DNA of 64,000 nt. Origin: Papio anubis. Lineage: Eukaryota > Chordata > Mammalia > Primates > Cercopithecidae. The notes under the pieces were generated by a model. It was not told the DNA's origin. It saw only the letters and a program-made list of their open reading frames with translations, and searched no databases. Shown here in pieces: positions 11,631 through 23,327 of this stretch (positions are counted from its first letter, which is position 1; every line of letters starts with the position of its first letter). A program made the position numbers and the translations under genes. Location: NCBI RefSeq assembly GCF_008728515.1, contig NC_044995.1, forward strand, positions 12,907,104 to 12,971,103, read 5' to 3'.

Positions 11631-12240
11631 GGGCCTGGTGTGGTGGCTCATGCATGTAATCTCAGCACTTTGGGAGGCTGAGGTGGGCAGATCACCTGAG
11701 GTCAGGAGTTCCAACCTAGTCAAAGTGGCAAAACCCTGTCTCTACTAAAAGTACAAAAATTAGCCAGGCGTGGTGGCAGGCGCCTATAATCCCAGCTACT
11801 CGGGAGGCTGAGGCAGGAGGATAGCTTGAACCCGGAAGGCAGATATTGCAGTGAGTCGCGATCACGCCACTGCACTTTGACCTGGGCAACAAGAGTGAGA
11901 CTCCGTCTCAAAAAAATAATAATAGGCCAGGCGCAGTGGCTCACGCCTGTAATCCCAGCACTTTGGGAGGCTGAGACGGGCGGATCACGAGGTCAGGAGA
12001 TCGAGACCATCCTGGCTAACATGGTGAAACCCCATCTCTACTAAAAACACAAAAATTAGCCAGGCATGGTGGTGGGCGCCTATAGTCCCAGCTACACGGG
12101 AGGCTGAGGCAGGAAAATGGCGTGAACCCAGGAGGCGGAACTTGCAATGAATGGAGATCGCCCCCCACTGCACTCCAGCCTGGGCGACAGAGAGAGACTC
12201 TGTCTCAAAAATAATAAGAAGAAGAAGAAAAGAAGAAGAA
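11631..12240 (+). mobile_element. Two tandem full-length Alus
   Basis: One Alu at 11631-11924, ending in an AATAATA tail, is followed immediately by another at 11925-12240, ending in a (GAA)n-like tail. Confidence 0.85.
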
Positions 12241-12298
12241 TGTGTATATATGTATACGTGTGTATATATGTATACGTGTGTGTGTGTGTGTGTGTATA
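12238..12298. repeat. GTATAC/TG microsatellite
   Basis: Two copies of a GTGTATATATGTATAC-like unit followed by about nine TG dinucleotides, at the tail of the preceding Alu. Confidence 0.8.
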
Positions 12299-12422
12299 GG
12301 AACCCAAAGACCTTATCACTGGTTGTGGGGGCATTTCAAGGAATAAATGTGTACCTGAGAACACAGGTTTGACAAATAGGGAGGAGGGCAGTGTGGCCTG
12401 CAAATATTAAAAACTCCAGGCT

Positions 12423-12734
12423 GGCCGGGCGCGGTGGCTCAAGCCTGTAATCCCAGCACTTTGGGAGGCCGAGACGGGCGGATCACGAGGTCAGGAGATC
12501 GAGACCATCCTTGCTAACCCAGTGAAACCCCGTCTCTACTAAAAAATACAAAAAAAACTAGCCGGGCGAGGTGGCGGGCGCCTGTAGTCCCAGCTACTCG
12601 GGAGGCTGAGGCAGGAGAATGGCGGGAACCCGGGAGGCGGAGCTTGCAGTGAGCTGAGATCCGGCCACCGCACTCCAGCCTGGGCGACAGAGCAAGACTC
12701 CGTCTCAAAAAAAAAAAAAAAAAAAACAAAAAAA
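12423..12734 (+). mobile_element. Young AluY (Old World monkey type) with perfect target duplication
   Basis: Full-length Alu carrying the right-arm variant GATCCGGCCAC. It is bounded by identical 14-base duplications AAAAACTCCAGGCT at 12409-12422 and 12735-12748. Low divergence and an intact duplication indicate a recent insertion. Confidence 0.9.
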
Positions 12735-12748
12735 AAAAACTCCAGGCT

Positions 12749-13755
12749 AAGCCCAAGGCCTGAGATGGGAAATGGCCGCCATTGAGGGAAGACTCTGTGA
12801 GAGCACAATGACCACAGATGTGAAAGGAGCAGAAGAAACTGAGCTCCAGGGTGACTAGGCCTCCTCAGCTGGCTAAGGCAGGGCCCCTCTGACAGCATGG
12901 GTCAGAGAACAGACAGCTCCCACCAAGGAGTCTCCCAGGACCTCTTGGCTGTGCCTGATTCCATCTCAGTCAGGGTCCCAACCTCCCTCCATCATCCGTC
13001 ACTTCCGGGGCAGCTTTTCATCCAGACTTCCCCTCTGTGGCAGTCACACTCAAGTCCTTGTGTCCACAAACCTGGCCCCATCCTAGTGGGTTTGGGTTGT
13101 GCCAGGTGTGGAATAGAGGTCCCACGATCCATGCACAGTGATTGTGGGGGCATTTCCAGTACTAAATGAGCATACCCAGGAGCAGGCACTAAGCATATAC
13201 CTGCAGAAATGTTTCCTGGTATAAGGCAGATAGGAGTGGAGGCTGAGGAGTGGTCCCTGGCAAGGCAAATAGCAGCAGTGAAGACTTGAGCCCTTCTGAT
13301 GGGACAGAGAAGACATGGGAGTTGTGTGAGGTGGTGGGAAGGGGCAACGGCAGGATCCCCTGTACACTCCAGAAAGTCCCCCGAGGAAACTTAGAGAGGG
13401 GCTGGAGGGAGGCCCAGCCCCAAGCCCTGGTGGAACCAAGGAGGTGGTAGAAGCAATGGGTGGAATTTATCAGAAAAGTAACAGCATCCAGACAGGTATT
13501 GAGGGCTGTCAAGAAAGGTGGGTGGGGGCAAGGAAAATTCACAAGAGAGAAAAGATTTAATGTGCTTTCATATGTAAAATAAAAAGAAGAAGGTACTACC
13601 AGCCCTGTGGACAGAGGCCTGAGACCTCAGGAGGAAGGAGACCTAAGCTGAGACAATACTCAAAACAACACAACCAGGAGCACTTTGTCAGGGGCCCAGA
13701 ACCTTGACCTGTCCTGTGCCCTTGGATTAACTTTGAAGAGTTTAAAAAACCCAAA
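12749..13755. other. Unique sequence, no gene seen
   Basis: About 1 kb without repeats that I recognise. Open frames of up to 118 codons occur on the minus strand but show no domain, codon bias or splice context. Confidence 0.5.
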
Positions 13756-14705
13756 GGCTGGGCGTGGTGGCTCACACCTGTAATCCCAGCATTTGGGAGG
13801 CTGAGGCGGGTGCATCACCTGAGGTCAAGAATTCCAGGCCAGCCTGAACAACATGGTGAAACCCTGTCTCTACTGAAAATACAAAAATTAGCTGGGCGTG
13901 GTGGCACGTGCCTAGAATCCTAGCTACTCGGGAGGCTGAGGCAGGAGAATTGCTTGAACCCGGGAGGCGGAGGTTGCAGTGAGCCGAGATCATGCCACTG
14001 CACTCCAGCATGGGTGACAAAGCAAGACTCCCTCTCAAAAAAAAAAAAAAAAAATTGTTGCTGAGGCTCACGCCTGCAATCCCAGCACTGTGGGAGGCCG
14101 ATGCAGGCAGATGGATCCCGAGGTCAGGAGTTTGAGACCAACCTGGCCAATATGGTGAAACCCAGTCTCTACTAAAAATACAAAAATTAGGCTGGGTGCG
14201 GTGGCTCATGCCTGTAATCCCAGCACTTTGGGAGGCCGAGGCAGGTGAATCACAAGGTCAGGAGTTTGAGACCAGCCAGTCGAGACCAGCCTGGCCAACA
14301 TGGTGAAACCCCGTCTCTACCAAAAATACAAAAATTAGCCAGACGTATACACTCGCCTGTAATCCCAGCTACTAGGGAGGCTGAGGCAGGAGAATTGCTT
14401 GAACCCGGGAGGCAGAGGTTGCAGTGAGCTGAGATCATGCCACTGCACTCCAGCCTGGACAACAGAGTGAGACTCTGTCTCAGAAAATAATAAATAAATA
14501 AATTAATTAATTAATTAAAGAAATATAAAATTTCACTGGGCGTGGTGACACGCGTCTGTAGTCCCAGCTACTGGGGAGGCTGAGGCAGAACAATTGCTCG
14601 AACCCTGGAGGCGGAGGTTGCAGTGAGCCGAGATTGTGCCATTGCACTCCAACCTGGGTGAGAGCGAAACTTTGTCTCAAAAAAATAAAATAAAATAAAA
14701 TAAAT
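13756..14705 (+). mobile_element. Cluster of full and partial Alus
   Basis: A full Alu at 13756-14054 is followed by a left-arm fragment (14060-14188) broken by another full Alu (14190-14486) with an AAT-rich tail. The right-arm remainder (14530-14705) ends in AAAAT repeats. Confidence 0.8.
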
Positions 14706-14723
14706 TAAAAAGCCCAAGAAACA

Positions 14724-15031
14724 GGCTGGGCACAGTGTCTTCCGTCTTTAATCCCAGCAGTTTGAGAGGCCGAGGCAGGTGCATCACCTAAGGTCAGGAG
14801 TTTGAGACCAGACTGGCCATCATAGTGAAAACCCATCTCTACTAAAAATACAAAAATTAGCCGAGTACGGTGGCAGGGGCCTGTAATCCCAGCTACTAGT
14901 GAGGCTGAGACAGGAGAATTGCTTGAATCCAGTAGGCAGAGGTGACAGTGAGCCAAGATCTCGCCATTGCACTCCAGCCTGGGCAACAAGAGCAAAACTC
15001 CACCTCAAAACAAACAAACAAATTTTTAAAA
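14724..15031 (+). mobile_element. Alu with target duplication
   Basis: Full-length Alu with an (AAAC)n-type tail, flanked by near-identical CCCAAGAAACA at about 14713-14723 and 15034-15044. Confidence 0.82.
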
Positions 15032-15146
15032 AACCCAAGAAACACAGGACAATATAGTATAGACTGGAGCATTGATTGTATACAATTCACATTCTCAAAT
15101 TACCCATGTTCTTGTTTCGTTCTGGTTTTAGTACACACACACACCA

Positions 15147-15195
15147 AATTGTTGTTGTTGTTGTTGTTGTTATTATTATTATTATTATTATTATT
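15147..15195. repeat. (TTG)n(TTA)n trinucleotide repeat
   Basis: About seven TTG followed by about nine TTA units; it is the expanded tail of the antisense Alu that follows. Confidence 0.88.
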
Positions 15196-15950
15196 TGAGA
15201 GAGAGTCTCACTCTGTTGCCCAGGATGGAGTGCAGTGGCGCAATGTCGGCTCACAGCAAGCTCCGCCTCCCGGGTTCACACCATTCTCCTGCCTCAGCCT
15301 CCCGAGTAGCTGGGACTACAGGTGCCCACCACCACACCCGGCTAATTTTTTGTATTTTTAGTAGAGACGGGGTTTCACCATGTTAGACAGGATGGTCTTG
15401 ATCTCCTGACCTCGTGATCCGCCCACCTCGACCTACCAAAGTGCTGGGATTACAAGTGTGAGCCATCGCACCTGGTCGTCTTCTTCTTCTTCTTATTATT
15501 ATTATTGAGACAGAGTTTGGCTCTTGTCGTCCGGGCTGGAGTGTAATGGCACAATCACGGCTCACTGCAACTTCCACCTCTTGGGTTCAAGTGATTCTCC
15601 TGCTTCAGCCTCCTGAGTAGCTAGGATTACAGGTGCTTGCCACCACATCCAGTTAATTTTTGTATTTTTATTGGAGATGAGGTTTCACCATGTTGGCCAC
15701 GCTAATCCCAAACTCCTGACCTCAGGTGATCCACCTGCCTCAGCCTCCTAAAATGCCGGGATTACAGGTTTGAGCCACCATGCCTGGCTATTATTATTTT
15801 TTTGAGAAAGGGTTTCACTCTGTCATCCAGCCTCAAGTGCAGCGGCATGATCACGGCTCACTGCAGCCTCATCCTTCCAGGTTCAAGGGATCCTTCCACC
15901 TCAGTCTCCTGAGAAGTTGGGACTATAGGCGTGGGCCACCACACCTGGCC
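15196..15950 (-). mobile_element. Three antisense Alus in tandem
   Basis: 15196-15478 is a complete Alu. A (TTC)(TTA) run at 15480-15507 is the tail of a second Alu (15508-15786). A left-arm-only third fragment lies at 15787-15950. Confidence 0.82.
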
Positions 15951-16259
15951 ACAAAATGTGTTTTGAGTAAAGCTCTAAAGTGAAGGGGAAAGCCCCAACC
16001 CCCTATTGTGGGACACCTGGATGGTTCCATCCCGAAAAGCCACAGCGAAGCGAAGCTCCATCACCAGAAGATAACACATCCACTGAAGCCAGGTTAAAGC
16101 CATTCTCCATTTAATCAATTTTCCTCTATTGCACCCACTGCTCCTCGATGCCCTGGAGCGAGGAATTCCAACACCCACGGTAGGTGTAAGCCTGGCAGCT
16201 CCAGTTTTACGGCCCCAGGGGACAGCCTTTCTCACCTCCAGACACAAACTCTGCCATAT

Positions 16260-16470
16260 AATTTCCCATGTGCACAATTCAGTCATTTTTAGTCCGTTTA
16301 TTGTGTTGTGTAACCTTCACCACTCTCCTGTTCTAGAATATTTACATCACCTCCGTGAGATTGCTCATCCCATTTCCTGAGTGTCCCCACCCCTGTCCCC
16401 ACGAATCTGTCCATGGATTTGTCTGCTCTGGACATTTCCTATCAGTGGAATCACACAACATGAAGTCTTG
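16260..16470 (-). mobile_element. Old L1 3'-end fragment, antisense
   Basis: The text around 16320-16460 resembles the reverse complement of an L1M 3' UTR, including the block meaning 'tctgctctggacatttcctat'. Divergence is high and boundaries are approximate. Confidence 0.45.
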
Positions 16471-16987
16471 GTCCCTACCATCTCCAGCCCTGTCACTTTG
16501 TCTCAGGTTCCTGTGCCACCCGGGTGTTGTGAATTTTCTCTGGTCAGATCGTTCAGTGTTTTCCACTCACGAGTGGCTAGTCTGAGAAGTGCTTCCCAAC
16601 TAAGGTGGGCAACTGAGGCAGAACAGCCACCCAGCCCTGTTCTCCCAGCCATCTTCCTGCTGGACCCATGGTGGCCAAGGCCATAGTCCAGGAGGGATCA
16701 GCCCAGACTTGCCACACCCTGACTTTGTCCCCTCCCTCTTTACAAGGGCTGCTCTCCACCCTGCCTGCTTTGTGTTTAAGACATTGGGCCGGGCATGGTG
16801 GCTCACGCCTGTAATCCCAGCATTTTGGGAGGCCGAGGCGGGTGGATCACCTGAGGTCAGGCGTTTGAGACCAGGCTGGTCAACATGGTGAAACCCCGTC
16901 TCTACTAAAACACAAAAATTAGCTGGGCCTGGCGGTACGTGCCTGTAATCCTAGCTACTCAGGAGGCTGAGACAGGAGAATCCCTTG

Positions 16988-17681
16988 TGAAAGATTCTCC
17001 CTGGGGCCTGAAAGCTTGGGGGGATAAATAACTCCTCCCTTCTCAGGCCCAGTCCCAAGACACAAGGCCATTTGTGCCAGCAGTGTGCATCAGCAAGATA
17101 GCAGAAGCAGGAAGAGAGCTGGCCGGAAGACACATACCCCTGAAGATGGAGGGAGAGAAGCCCTGAGTACCACATAGCAGTTACATCGGACTAGGACACT
17201 TCCTGTTTACAGGAGACTATAAAACTCCTGGCCTGTCCTTACTTGGGGCTGATGCCATTTTAGGCCTCAGCCCCTCTGCACCCAGGCGCTCATTAAAACA
17301 GCATGTTGGCCGGGTCCAGTGGCTCACTCCTGTAATCCCAGCACTTTGGGAGGCTGAGAGGGGGTGGGTCACGAGGTTAGGAGATCGAGACCATCCTGGC
17401 TAACACGGTGAAACCCCGTCTCTACTAAAAATACAAAAAAGTAGCCGGGCGCAGTGGCGGGCGCCTGTAGTCTGAGAGGCTGAGGCAGGAGAATGGCATT
17501 AATCTGGGAGGCGGAGCTTGCAGTGAGCAGAGATCGTGCCACTGCACTCCAGCCTGGGCGACAGAGCGAGACTCCATCTCAAAAATAAAAATAAAAATAA
17601 AGCACCATGTTGCTCCACACCGCCTTGTGTTGTTTGTTGGTGCGCCCTCGGGATTCGAACCGATACTAGAGCCTTGCAGGT
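16988..17681 (+). mobile_element. Endogenous retrovirus LTR plus primer-binding-site stub
   Basis: About 400 bases of non-Alu sequence, itself split by an AluY at 17309-17600. It starts close to TGAAAGAT, has a TATA-like ACTATAAAAC near 17216, and after the AluY ends in a U5-like tail. TGGTGCGCCCTCGGGATT at 17638-17655 follows, and has the form of a class I retroviral tRNA primer-binding site (TGG start, T-arm complement ATTCGAACC after it). Only about 25 bases of leader follow before the host Alu resumes. No gag, pol or env sequence is present, so it is an inert remnant. The ERV family was not identified. Confidence 0.6.
17309..17600 (+). mobile_element. AluY inside the LTR remnant
   Basis: Complete young Alu with an (AAAAT)n tail. 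The LTR words ACAGCATGTTG before it and AGCACCATGTTG after it are an imperfect target duplication. Confidence 0.82.
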
Positions 17682-17814
17682 TGAACCAAGGAGGCAGAGG
17701 TTGCAGTGAGCCAAGATCGCACCACTGCACTCCAGCCTGGTTGACAGAGTGATTGAGGCCCTGTCACCAAGCAATAATATATGTAATAATAGCAGCATTT
17801 AAAAGAAAAAAAAT

Positions 17815-18304
17815 AGCCAGGTGTGGTGGCCGGGTGCCTGTATCCCAGTTACTTGGAGGCAGAGGCAGGAGAATTGCTTGAACCCGGGGAGGCAGAGGTT
17901 GCAGTGGTAGGAGATCGCATGTTGCACTCCAGCCTGGGCAACAGGAGTGAAACTCTATGTCAAAAACAAAAAAAGACATTGATGAACTAATCTTTTTTTT
18001 TTTTTTTTTGAGACAGAGTCTCGCTCTTTCCCTCAGGCTGGAGTGCAGTGGCCGGATCTCAGCTCACTGCAAGCTCCGCCTCCTGGGTTTATGCCATTCT
18101 CCTGCCTCAGCCTCCCGAGTAGCTGGGACTACAGGCGCCTGCCACCTCGCCCGGCTAGTTTTTTGTATTTTTTTAGTAGAGACGGGGTTTCATCGTGTTA
18201 GCCAGGATGGTCTCGATCTCCTGACCTCGTGATCTGCCCATCTCGGCCTCCCAAAGTGCTGGAATTACAGGCTTGAGCCACTGTGCCTGGCCGATGAACT
18301 CATC
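17815..18304 (-). mobile_element. Alu fragment (+) and full antisense AluY
   Basis: A plus-strand Alu right-arm fragment lies at 17815-17975. An antisense young Alu (17993-18292) follows, with GATGAACTAATC / GATGAACTCATC duplications on its two sides. The antisense copy carries the Old World monkey CCGGATCTC variant. Confidence 0.82.
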
Positions 18305-18337
18305 CTTTCTCATGAAGCATCTTTTGAAAACAAGGAT

Positions 18338-18601
18338 GGTGCCAGATGTGGTGGCTCACATCGGAAAGCCCAGCACTTTGGGAAGCCAAGACAGGGGGAT
18401 CTCTTGATCCCAGGAGTATGAGAGCCTGAGCAATATGGCAAACCCTGTGTCAAAAAAAAAATACAAAAAAAATTTAGCCAGGCATGATGGCATGTACCTG
18501 TAGTCCCAGCTATACTGGAGGCTGAGATGGGAGCCCGAGGAGGTTGAGGCTGCAGTGAGGCTAGATCGTACCACTGCACTCAGAGCAAGACCCTATCTCA
18601 A

Positions 18602-18636
<35 letters not shown>

Positions 18637-18637
18637 C
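18338..18637 (+). mobile_element. Old Alu (J-like) with (AATA)n tail
   Basis: Divergent, internally shortened Alu. Its tail is a clean tetranucleotide run of about nine ATAA units at 18600-18637. Confidence 0.75.
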
Positions 18638-18811
18638 CATTTTAAAGTGAACAACGCAGTGCCTTCTAGTATGGTCACAATGCTGTACCACCTCCTCCAT
18701 CCAGTTCTAAAACAATTTCCTCACTACAGAATAAAAACTTTTCTCCCCTCTCCTCAGTCCCTGGAAACCATTAACCTAACCTTTTATCTAAATAAATGTG
18801 CTGATTCTGGA

Positions 18812-18974
18812 TTTTTTTAAAATTATTATACTTTAAGTTCTGGGATACATGTGCAGAACGTGCAGTTTTGTTACATAGCTATACACGTGCCATGGTGGTT
18901 TGCTGCACCCATCAACCCGTCATCTACCTTAGGTATTTCTCCTAATGCTATCCCTCCCCTAGCCCCCCACCCCA
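18812..18974 (-). mobile_element. 5'-truncated young L1 (L1PA 3' end), antisense
   Basis: About 160 bases equal to the 3' UTR of primate L1 in antisense, flanked by GATTCTGGA at 18803-18811 and 18975-18983. The duplication and the short length are typical of 5'-truncated retrotransposition. Confidence 0.82.
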
Positions 18975-19120
18975 GATTCTGGATATTTTACATAAATGAA
19001 ACCATACAATATGTGACTTTTATATCTGACTTATTTCACTTAGCATAAGGTTTTCAAGGTTCAACCATGTTGCAGCATATATTAGGACTTCCTTTTTATG
19101 GTTGAATGAGATCCCATTAT

Positions 19121-19437
19121 GGCTGGGTGTGGTGGCTCATGATGCCTGTAAGACCAGCACTTTGGGAGGCCAAGGCAGGTGGATGACTTGAGCCCAGGAG
19201 TTTGAGACCAGCCTGGGCAACATGACAAAACCCTGTCTCTACAAAAAATGCAAAAATTAGCCAAGCATGATGGTGCATGCCTGTAGTCCAGCTACTTGGG
19301 TAGGCTGAGGCAGGAAGATCGCTTGAGCCTGGGAGGTGGAGGCTGCAGTGAGCCATGACGGCATCACTACACTCCAGTCTGATGACAGAGACCTTGCCAT
19401 GAGAGTGCGCGCGCATGCGCACACACACACACGCGCT
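19121..19437 (+). mobile_element. Alu with CA-repeat tail
   Basis: Divergent Alu at 19121-19400, followed by a GCGC/CACACA run at about 19407-19437. Confidence 0.75.
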
Positions 19438-19530
19438 ACTCCATTTTATGGATACACTACATTTATTTATCCATTAATTAATTCATTAGCTAATGGACAT
19501 TTGTGTTGTTTCTACTTTTAGTGTATATTT

Positions 19531-20120
19531 TTTTAGATCAAGTTTTGCTCTTGTTGCCCAGGCTGGAGTGCAATGGCATGATCTCTGCTCATCGCAACCT
19601 CTGCCTCCCGGGTTCAAGCTATTCTCCTGCCTCGCCTCCCGAGTAGCTAGGATTACAGGTACACACTACCATGCCTGGCTAATTTTTTTTTTTTTTTTTT
19701 TGAGATGGAGTCTTGCTCTGTCGCCCAGGCTGGAGTGCAGTGGCCGGATCTCAGCTCACTGCAAGCTCCGCCTCCCGGGCTCATGCCATTCTCCTGCCTC
19801 AGCCTCCCGAGTAGCTGGAACTACAGGTGCCCGCCACCTCGCCCGGCTAGTTTTTTTGTATTTTTTAGTAGAGACGGGGTTTCACTGTGTTAGCCAGGAT
19901 GGTCTCGATCTCCTGACCTCATGATCCTCCCGTCTTGGCCTCCCAAAGTGCTGGGATTACAGGCTTGAACCACCGCGCCCGGCCTAATTTTGTATTTTTA
20001 GTAGAGATGGGGTTTCTCTATGTTGGTCAGGCTGGTCTCGAACTCCCGACCTCAAGTGATCTGCCTGCCTCGGCCTCCTAAAGTGCAGGGATTATAGGCG
20101 TGAGTCACCGTGCTTGGCCC
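19531..20120 (-). mobile_element. Antisense Alu with a second antisense Alu nested inside
   Basis: Outer Alu 19531-19682 and 19985-20120; inner young Alu 19683-19984. The inner copy entered the T-rich middle linker of the outer one; CTAATTTT is found on both sides. Confidence 0.82.
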
Positions 20121-20204
20121 TACTTTTAGTTATTAGGAATAGTGCTGCTATGAACATTCCTGCACAAGGATTTGTTTGAACACCTGTTTTCTTTCTTTCT
20201 TTCT

Positions 20205-20479
20205 TCTTTTTTTTGAGACGGAGTCTTGCTCTGTCACCCAGGCTGGAGTGCAGTGGCACAATCTCAGATCACTGCAAGCTCTGCCTCCCAGGTTCATGCC
20301 ATTCTCCTGCCTCAACCTCCTGAGTAGCTGGGACTACAGGTGCCCACCACCATGCCTGGCTAAGTTTTTGTATTTTTAGTAGAGATGGGGTTTCACCGTG
20401 TTAGCCAGGATGGTCTTGATCTCCTGGCTTGGCCTCCCAAAGTGCTGGGATTACAGGCGTGAGCCACTACGCCTGGCCT
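20205..20479 (-). mobile_element. Antisense AluY
   Basis: Complete apart from a roughly 25-base deletion near its end. It is flanked by AACACCTGTTTTC at about 20178 and AAACACCTGTTTTC after 20479, a target duplication. Confidence 0.8.
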
Positions 20480-20819
20480 AAACACCTGTTTTCAAGTTGA
20501 GTGGGTATATACCTTGGAGGTGAATTGCTGCATTGTGTTTAACTGTTTGAGGAACTGCCAGGCTCTTTCCCATGATGGCTACACCATTTTGCATTCCCAC
20601 AGCAAAGTATGAAGGTTCTAATTTCTCCACATCCTCACTCTCACTTGTCATTTTCAGTTATTTTTATAGCCATCCTAGTGGGCGTGAAGCAGTATTTCAT
20701 TGTGGTTTGATTTGCATTTCCCTGATGAACACTGATGTGGAGCATTTATTGGCCATTTGTATATCTTCTTTGAACCTCGTCTCCTTCTCCTTTTTAAATA
20801 GTTGTATTGATGTCTAATT

Positions 20820-22009
20820 TATAAGTCATAAAATACATACAGCACTTATAGGGTGGGATCATGTCATCAACCCTAATGTGGGGCACTGACAGCCTGACTG
20901 TCCCCTGTCCACTTACAGGTTCCCCTACGCAGCCATGTTGACACCACACCCTCCATGTACCTCATAACATAAGCAGATAATCCTGACCAGTGCAGGGATT
21001 TCATTATGGGTTGGGAAATTAGGTTTTTTTCAAATTCTAGCGTCTAATTATCAGTGGGCATTCTTTGGTAAGCAAGAACTGGGGCCATGTGTTCCCCTGA
21101 AATACAGTTCACCTTGGAAAGGCAGGATGGATGCCAAGTTCTCAGAGTGAGGGGCTGGCTTAAAATCAGCATCATATGGTGACAGACGGGTTTATTTTTC
21201 TGGATCTCTCTTTTTTGGAGAACACTTAAGGACTCATGGGTAGTGTGGATTTATTGTGCATCAGCCAATGACGGTCACTGTTCTGATGCTCCAGTTGTTT
21301 GAACAGGTTTGGCATCTATGTCCTTTTAACATATTTCCACCATTCTTTGGGCACCTCTCAGGCTCAGCTGGGACTTTCCCTGTATAGTCTGTCCCTGCAC
21401 CGTCCTGGAATCAGCCATTTTTCCCAGGAGCCCTGGTTCCTATTAGCAGGGAAAGGGATAAGACTGTGGACTCTGAGTGTTTTCTGTCCTCCCCTCTCCT
21501 TCCTTTCCCTGGAAGCTACAGGATGCTTTGGGAAGGCAGCAAACAGAAGGGGCGAGGGCACCACCAAGTCCGGGAGTGGGTTGAATTTGTACCGGTCACA
21601 ATGTGGAGCTCTGAACAGCCCGTTCTACTCTCTGGGAATTGGTTTTCCTATCTGTGAAATTGGGACTGAAGTAACTGAAAATGGCCCCCAATGATATATA
21701 CATCCTAACTCTGAAACCTGGAAGTGTTACCTTATTAGGAAAAAGGGTATTTGTAATTGTGATTTAGGTTCTCGAAATTGGGAGATTACCTGGAATTATT
21801 TGGTGCACCCTACATGTAAATGAACACGAATCGTAAGAGAAAGGCAGAGGAGGAAATAACATAAGGCTACATGGCGCAAACAACAGAAGATTTTTTCTCA
21901 CAGTTTTGGAAGGGAAAGTCTAAAATCAAGGTGCAGGCAAAGTAAGTTTCATTCTGCGGACTCTCCTCTTGCTGTGTTGGGGGAAGCTGGGGTGGAGCTC
22001 TTCCATACT
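20820..22009. other. Mostly unique sequence with an MLT1-like fragment
   Basis: No gene recognised. Bases about 21675-21860 resemble the 5' half of a MaLR LTR ('ttaccttattaggaaaaagggt' order of blocks). The remainder is unclassified and contains only short open frames. Confidence 0.45.
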
Positions 22010-23018
22010 TTTTCTTTTCTTTTTCTTTGAGATGGAGTTTCACACTTATCACCCAGGCTGGAGTGCAGTGGTGCGATCTCAGCTCACTGCAACCTCCGCC
22101 TGCTGGGTTCAAGTATTTCTCCTGCCTCAGCCTCGGGAGTAGTTGGGATTACAGGTGCGTGCTACCACGCCCAGTTTATTTTTTGTATTTTTAGTAGAAA
22201 CAAGGTTTCACTATGTTGGGCGGTCTGGTCTCGCACTCCTGACTCAGGTGATCCTCCCACTTTGACCTCCCAAAGTGTTGAGATTACAGGCGTGAGCCAC
22301 CACCCCCAGCCATGTTTTTGAGAAAAAGTCTTGATTTGTCGCCCAGGCTGGAGTGCAGTGGCGTGATCTCTACTCACTGCAATCTCTGCCTCCCAGGTTC
22401 AAGTGATTCTCCTGCCTCAGCCTCCCGAGCAGCTGGGATTACGGGCATGTGCCACCATGCCTGGCTACTTTTGTATTTTTTTAGTAGAGACAGGGTTTCT
22501 CCATGTTGGTTAGGCTGGTCTCAAACTCCCGACCTCAGGTGAGCCACCTGCCTCAGCCTCCCAAAGTGCTGGGATTACAGGCGTGAGCCACCGCGTCTGG
22601 CCTAATTTTTATATATTTAGTAGAGACAGGGTTTCACCACGTTGGCCAGGCTGGTCTTGAACTCCTGACCTCAAGCAAGCCTCCCGCCTTGGCCTCCCAA
22701 AGGCATTTTTCTTTTTCTTTTTCTTTTTTTTTTTTGAGACAGAACTCTGGCTCTGTCGCCCAGGCTGGAGTGCAGTGGCGGATCTGGGGCTCCTGCAAAG
22801 CTCCTGCAGGAGTTCTGTATTCTCCTGCCTCAGCCTCGAGTAGCTGGGACTACAGTCGCCCACCACCTCGCCCGGTTAGTTTTGTATTTTTTAGTAGTGG
22901 CAGGGGTTTCACTGTGTTAGCCAGGATGGTCCCATCTCCTGACCTGAAGTGATCCGCCCGTCTCGGCCTCAAAGTGCTGGGATTACAGGCTTGAGCCACA
23001 GCCCAGCAAAGGCATTTT
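22010..23018 (-). mobile_element. Array of four antisense Alus
   Basis: Full copies at 22010-22313 and 22314-22600, a left part at 22601-22698, then a young but indel-ridden copy at 22710-23007. AAAGGCATTTT flanks the last copy on both sides (22699-22709 and 23008-23018). Confidence 0.78.
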
Positions 23019-23327
23019 CTTATGGGGCATTGAGCCATTATGGAACCCACTATCAGGATATCATCTAACCCTAATTATTTCCCATAGACCCCATTTCCGA
23101 ATATCATCACAGTGGAGATTAGGGCTTCAACATATGAATTTTAGGGGACGCAATTCAGTCCATAGCAATGATGCATAGAAGACAAGACAATATGAAGTGA
23201 GAACAGAGATATTTGAAGCTGTTAGCCTTCAAGATTGGAGTGATGTGGTGACAAGCCCAGACCACTAGAAACTGGAGGAAGCAAAGAAGGATCCTCTCAT
23301 GGCCGTCAGAACTTTGAGAGAATAAAG

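Larger units (their letters stand above)
16787..17775 (+). mobile_element. Alu interrupted by a retroviral LTR remnant
   Basis: The Alu begins at about 16787 and reads normally to about 16987 ('gagaatcccttg'). It then jumps to the LTR-like element and resumes at 17682 ('aaccaaggaggcagagg') to its end near 17775. The two halves join cleanly once the insert is removed. Confidence 0.72.
18640..20820 (-). mobile_element. Old L1 3' region (L1M type), antisense, broken by younger insertions
   Basis: The unique-looking segments 18640-18808, 18976-19120, 19440-19530, 20121-20200 and 20480-20820 read in order as the reverse complement of an old L1 3' end and ORF2 tail. Inserted into it are a young L1 3' end (18812-18974), a plus Alu (19121-19400), a nested antisense Alu pair (19531-20120) and an antisense Alu (20205-20479). 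Confidence 0.62.

Noticed and set aside
17638..17675. tRNA-like T-arm word (ATTCGAACC)
   Set aside because: No acceptor, D-arm or anticodon stem could be formed around it. Its position after a U5-like tail fits a retroviral primer-binding site instead.
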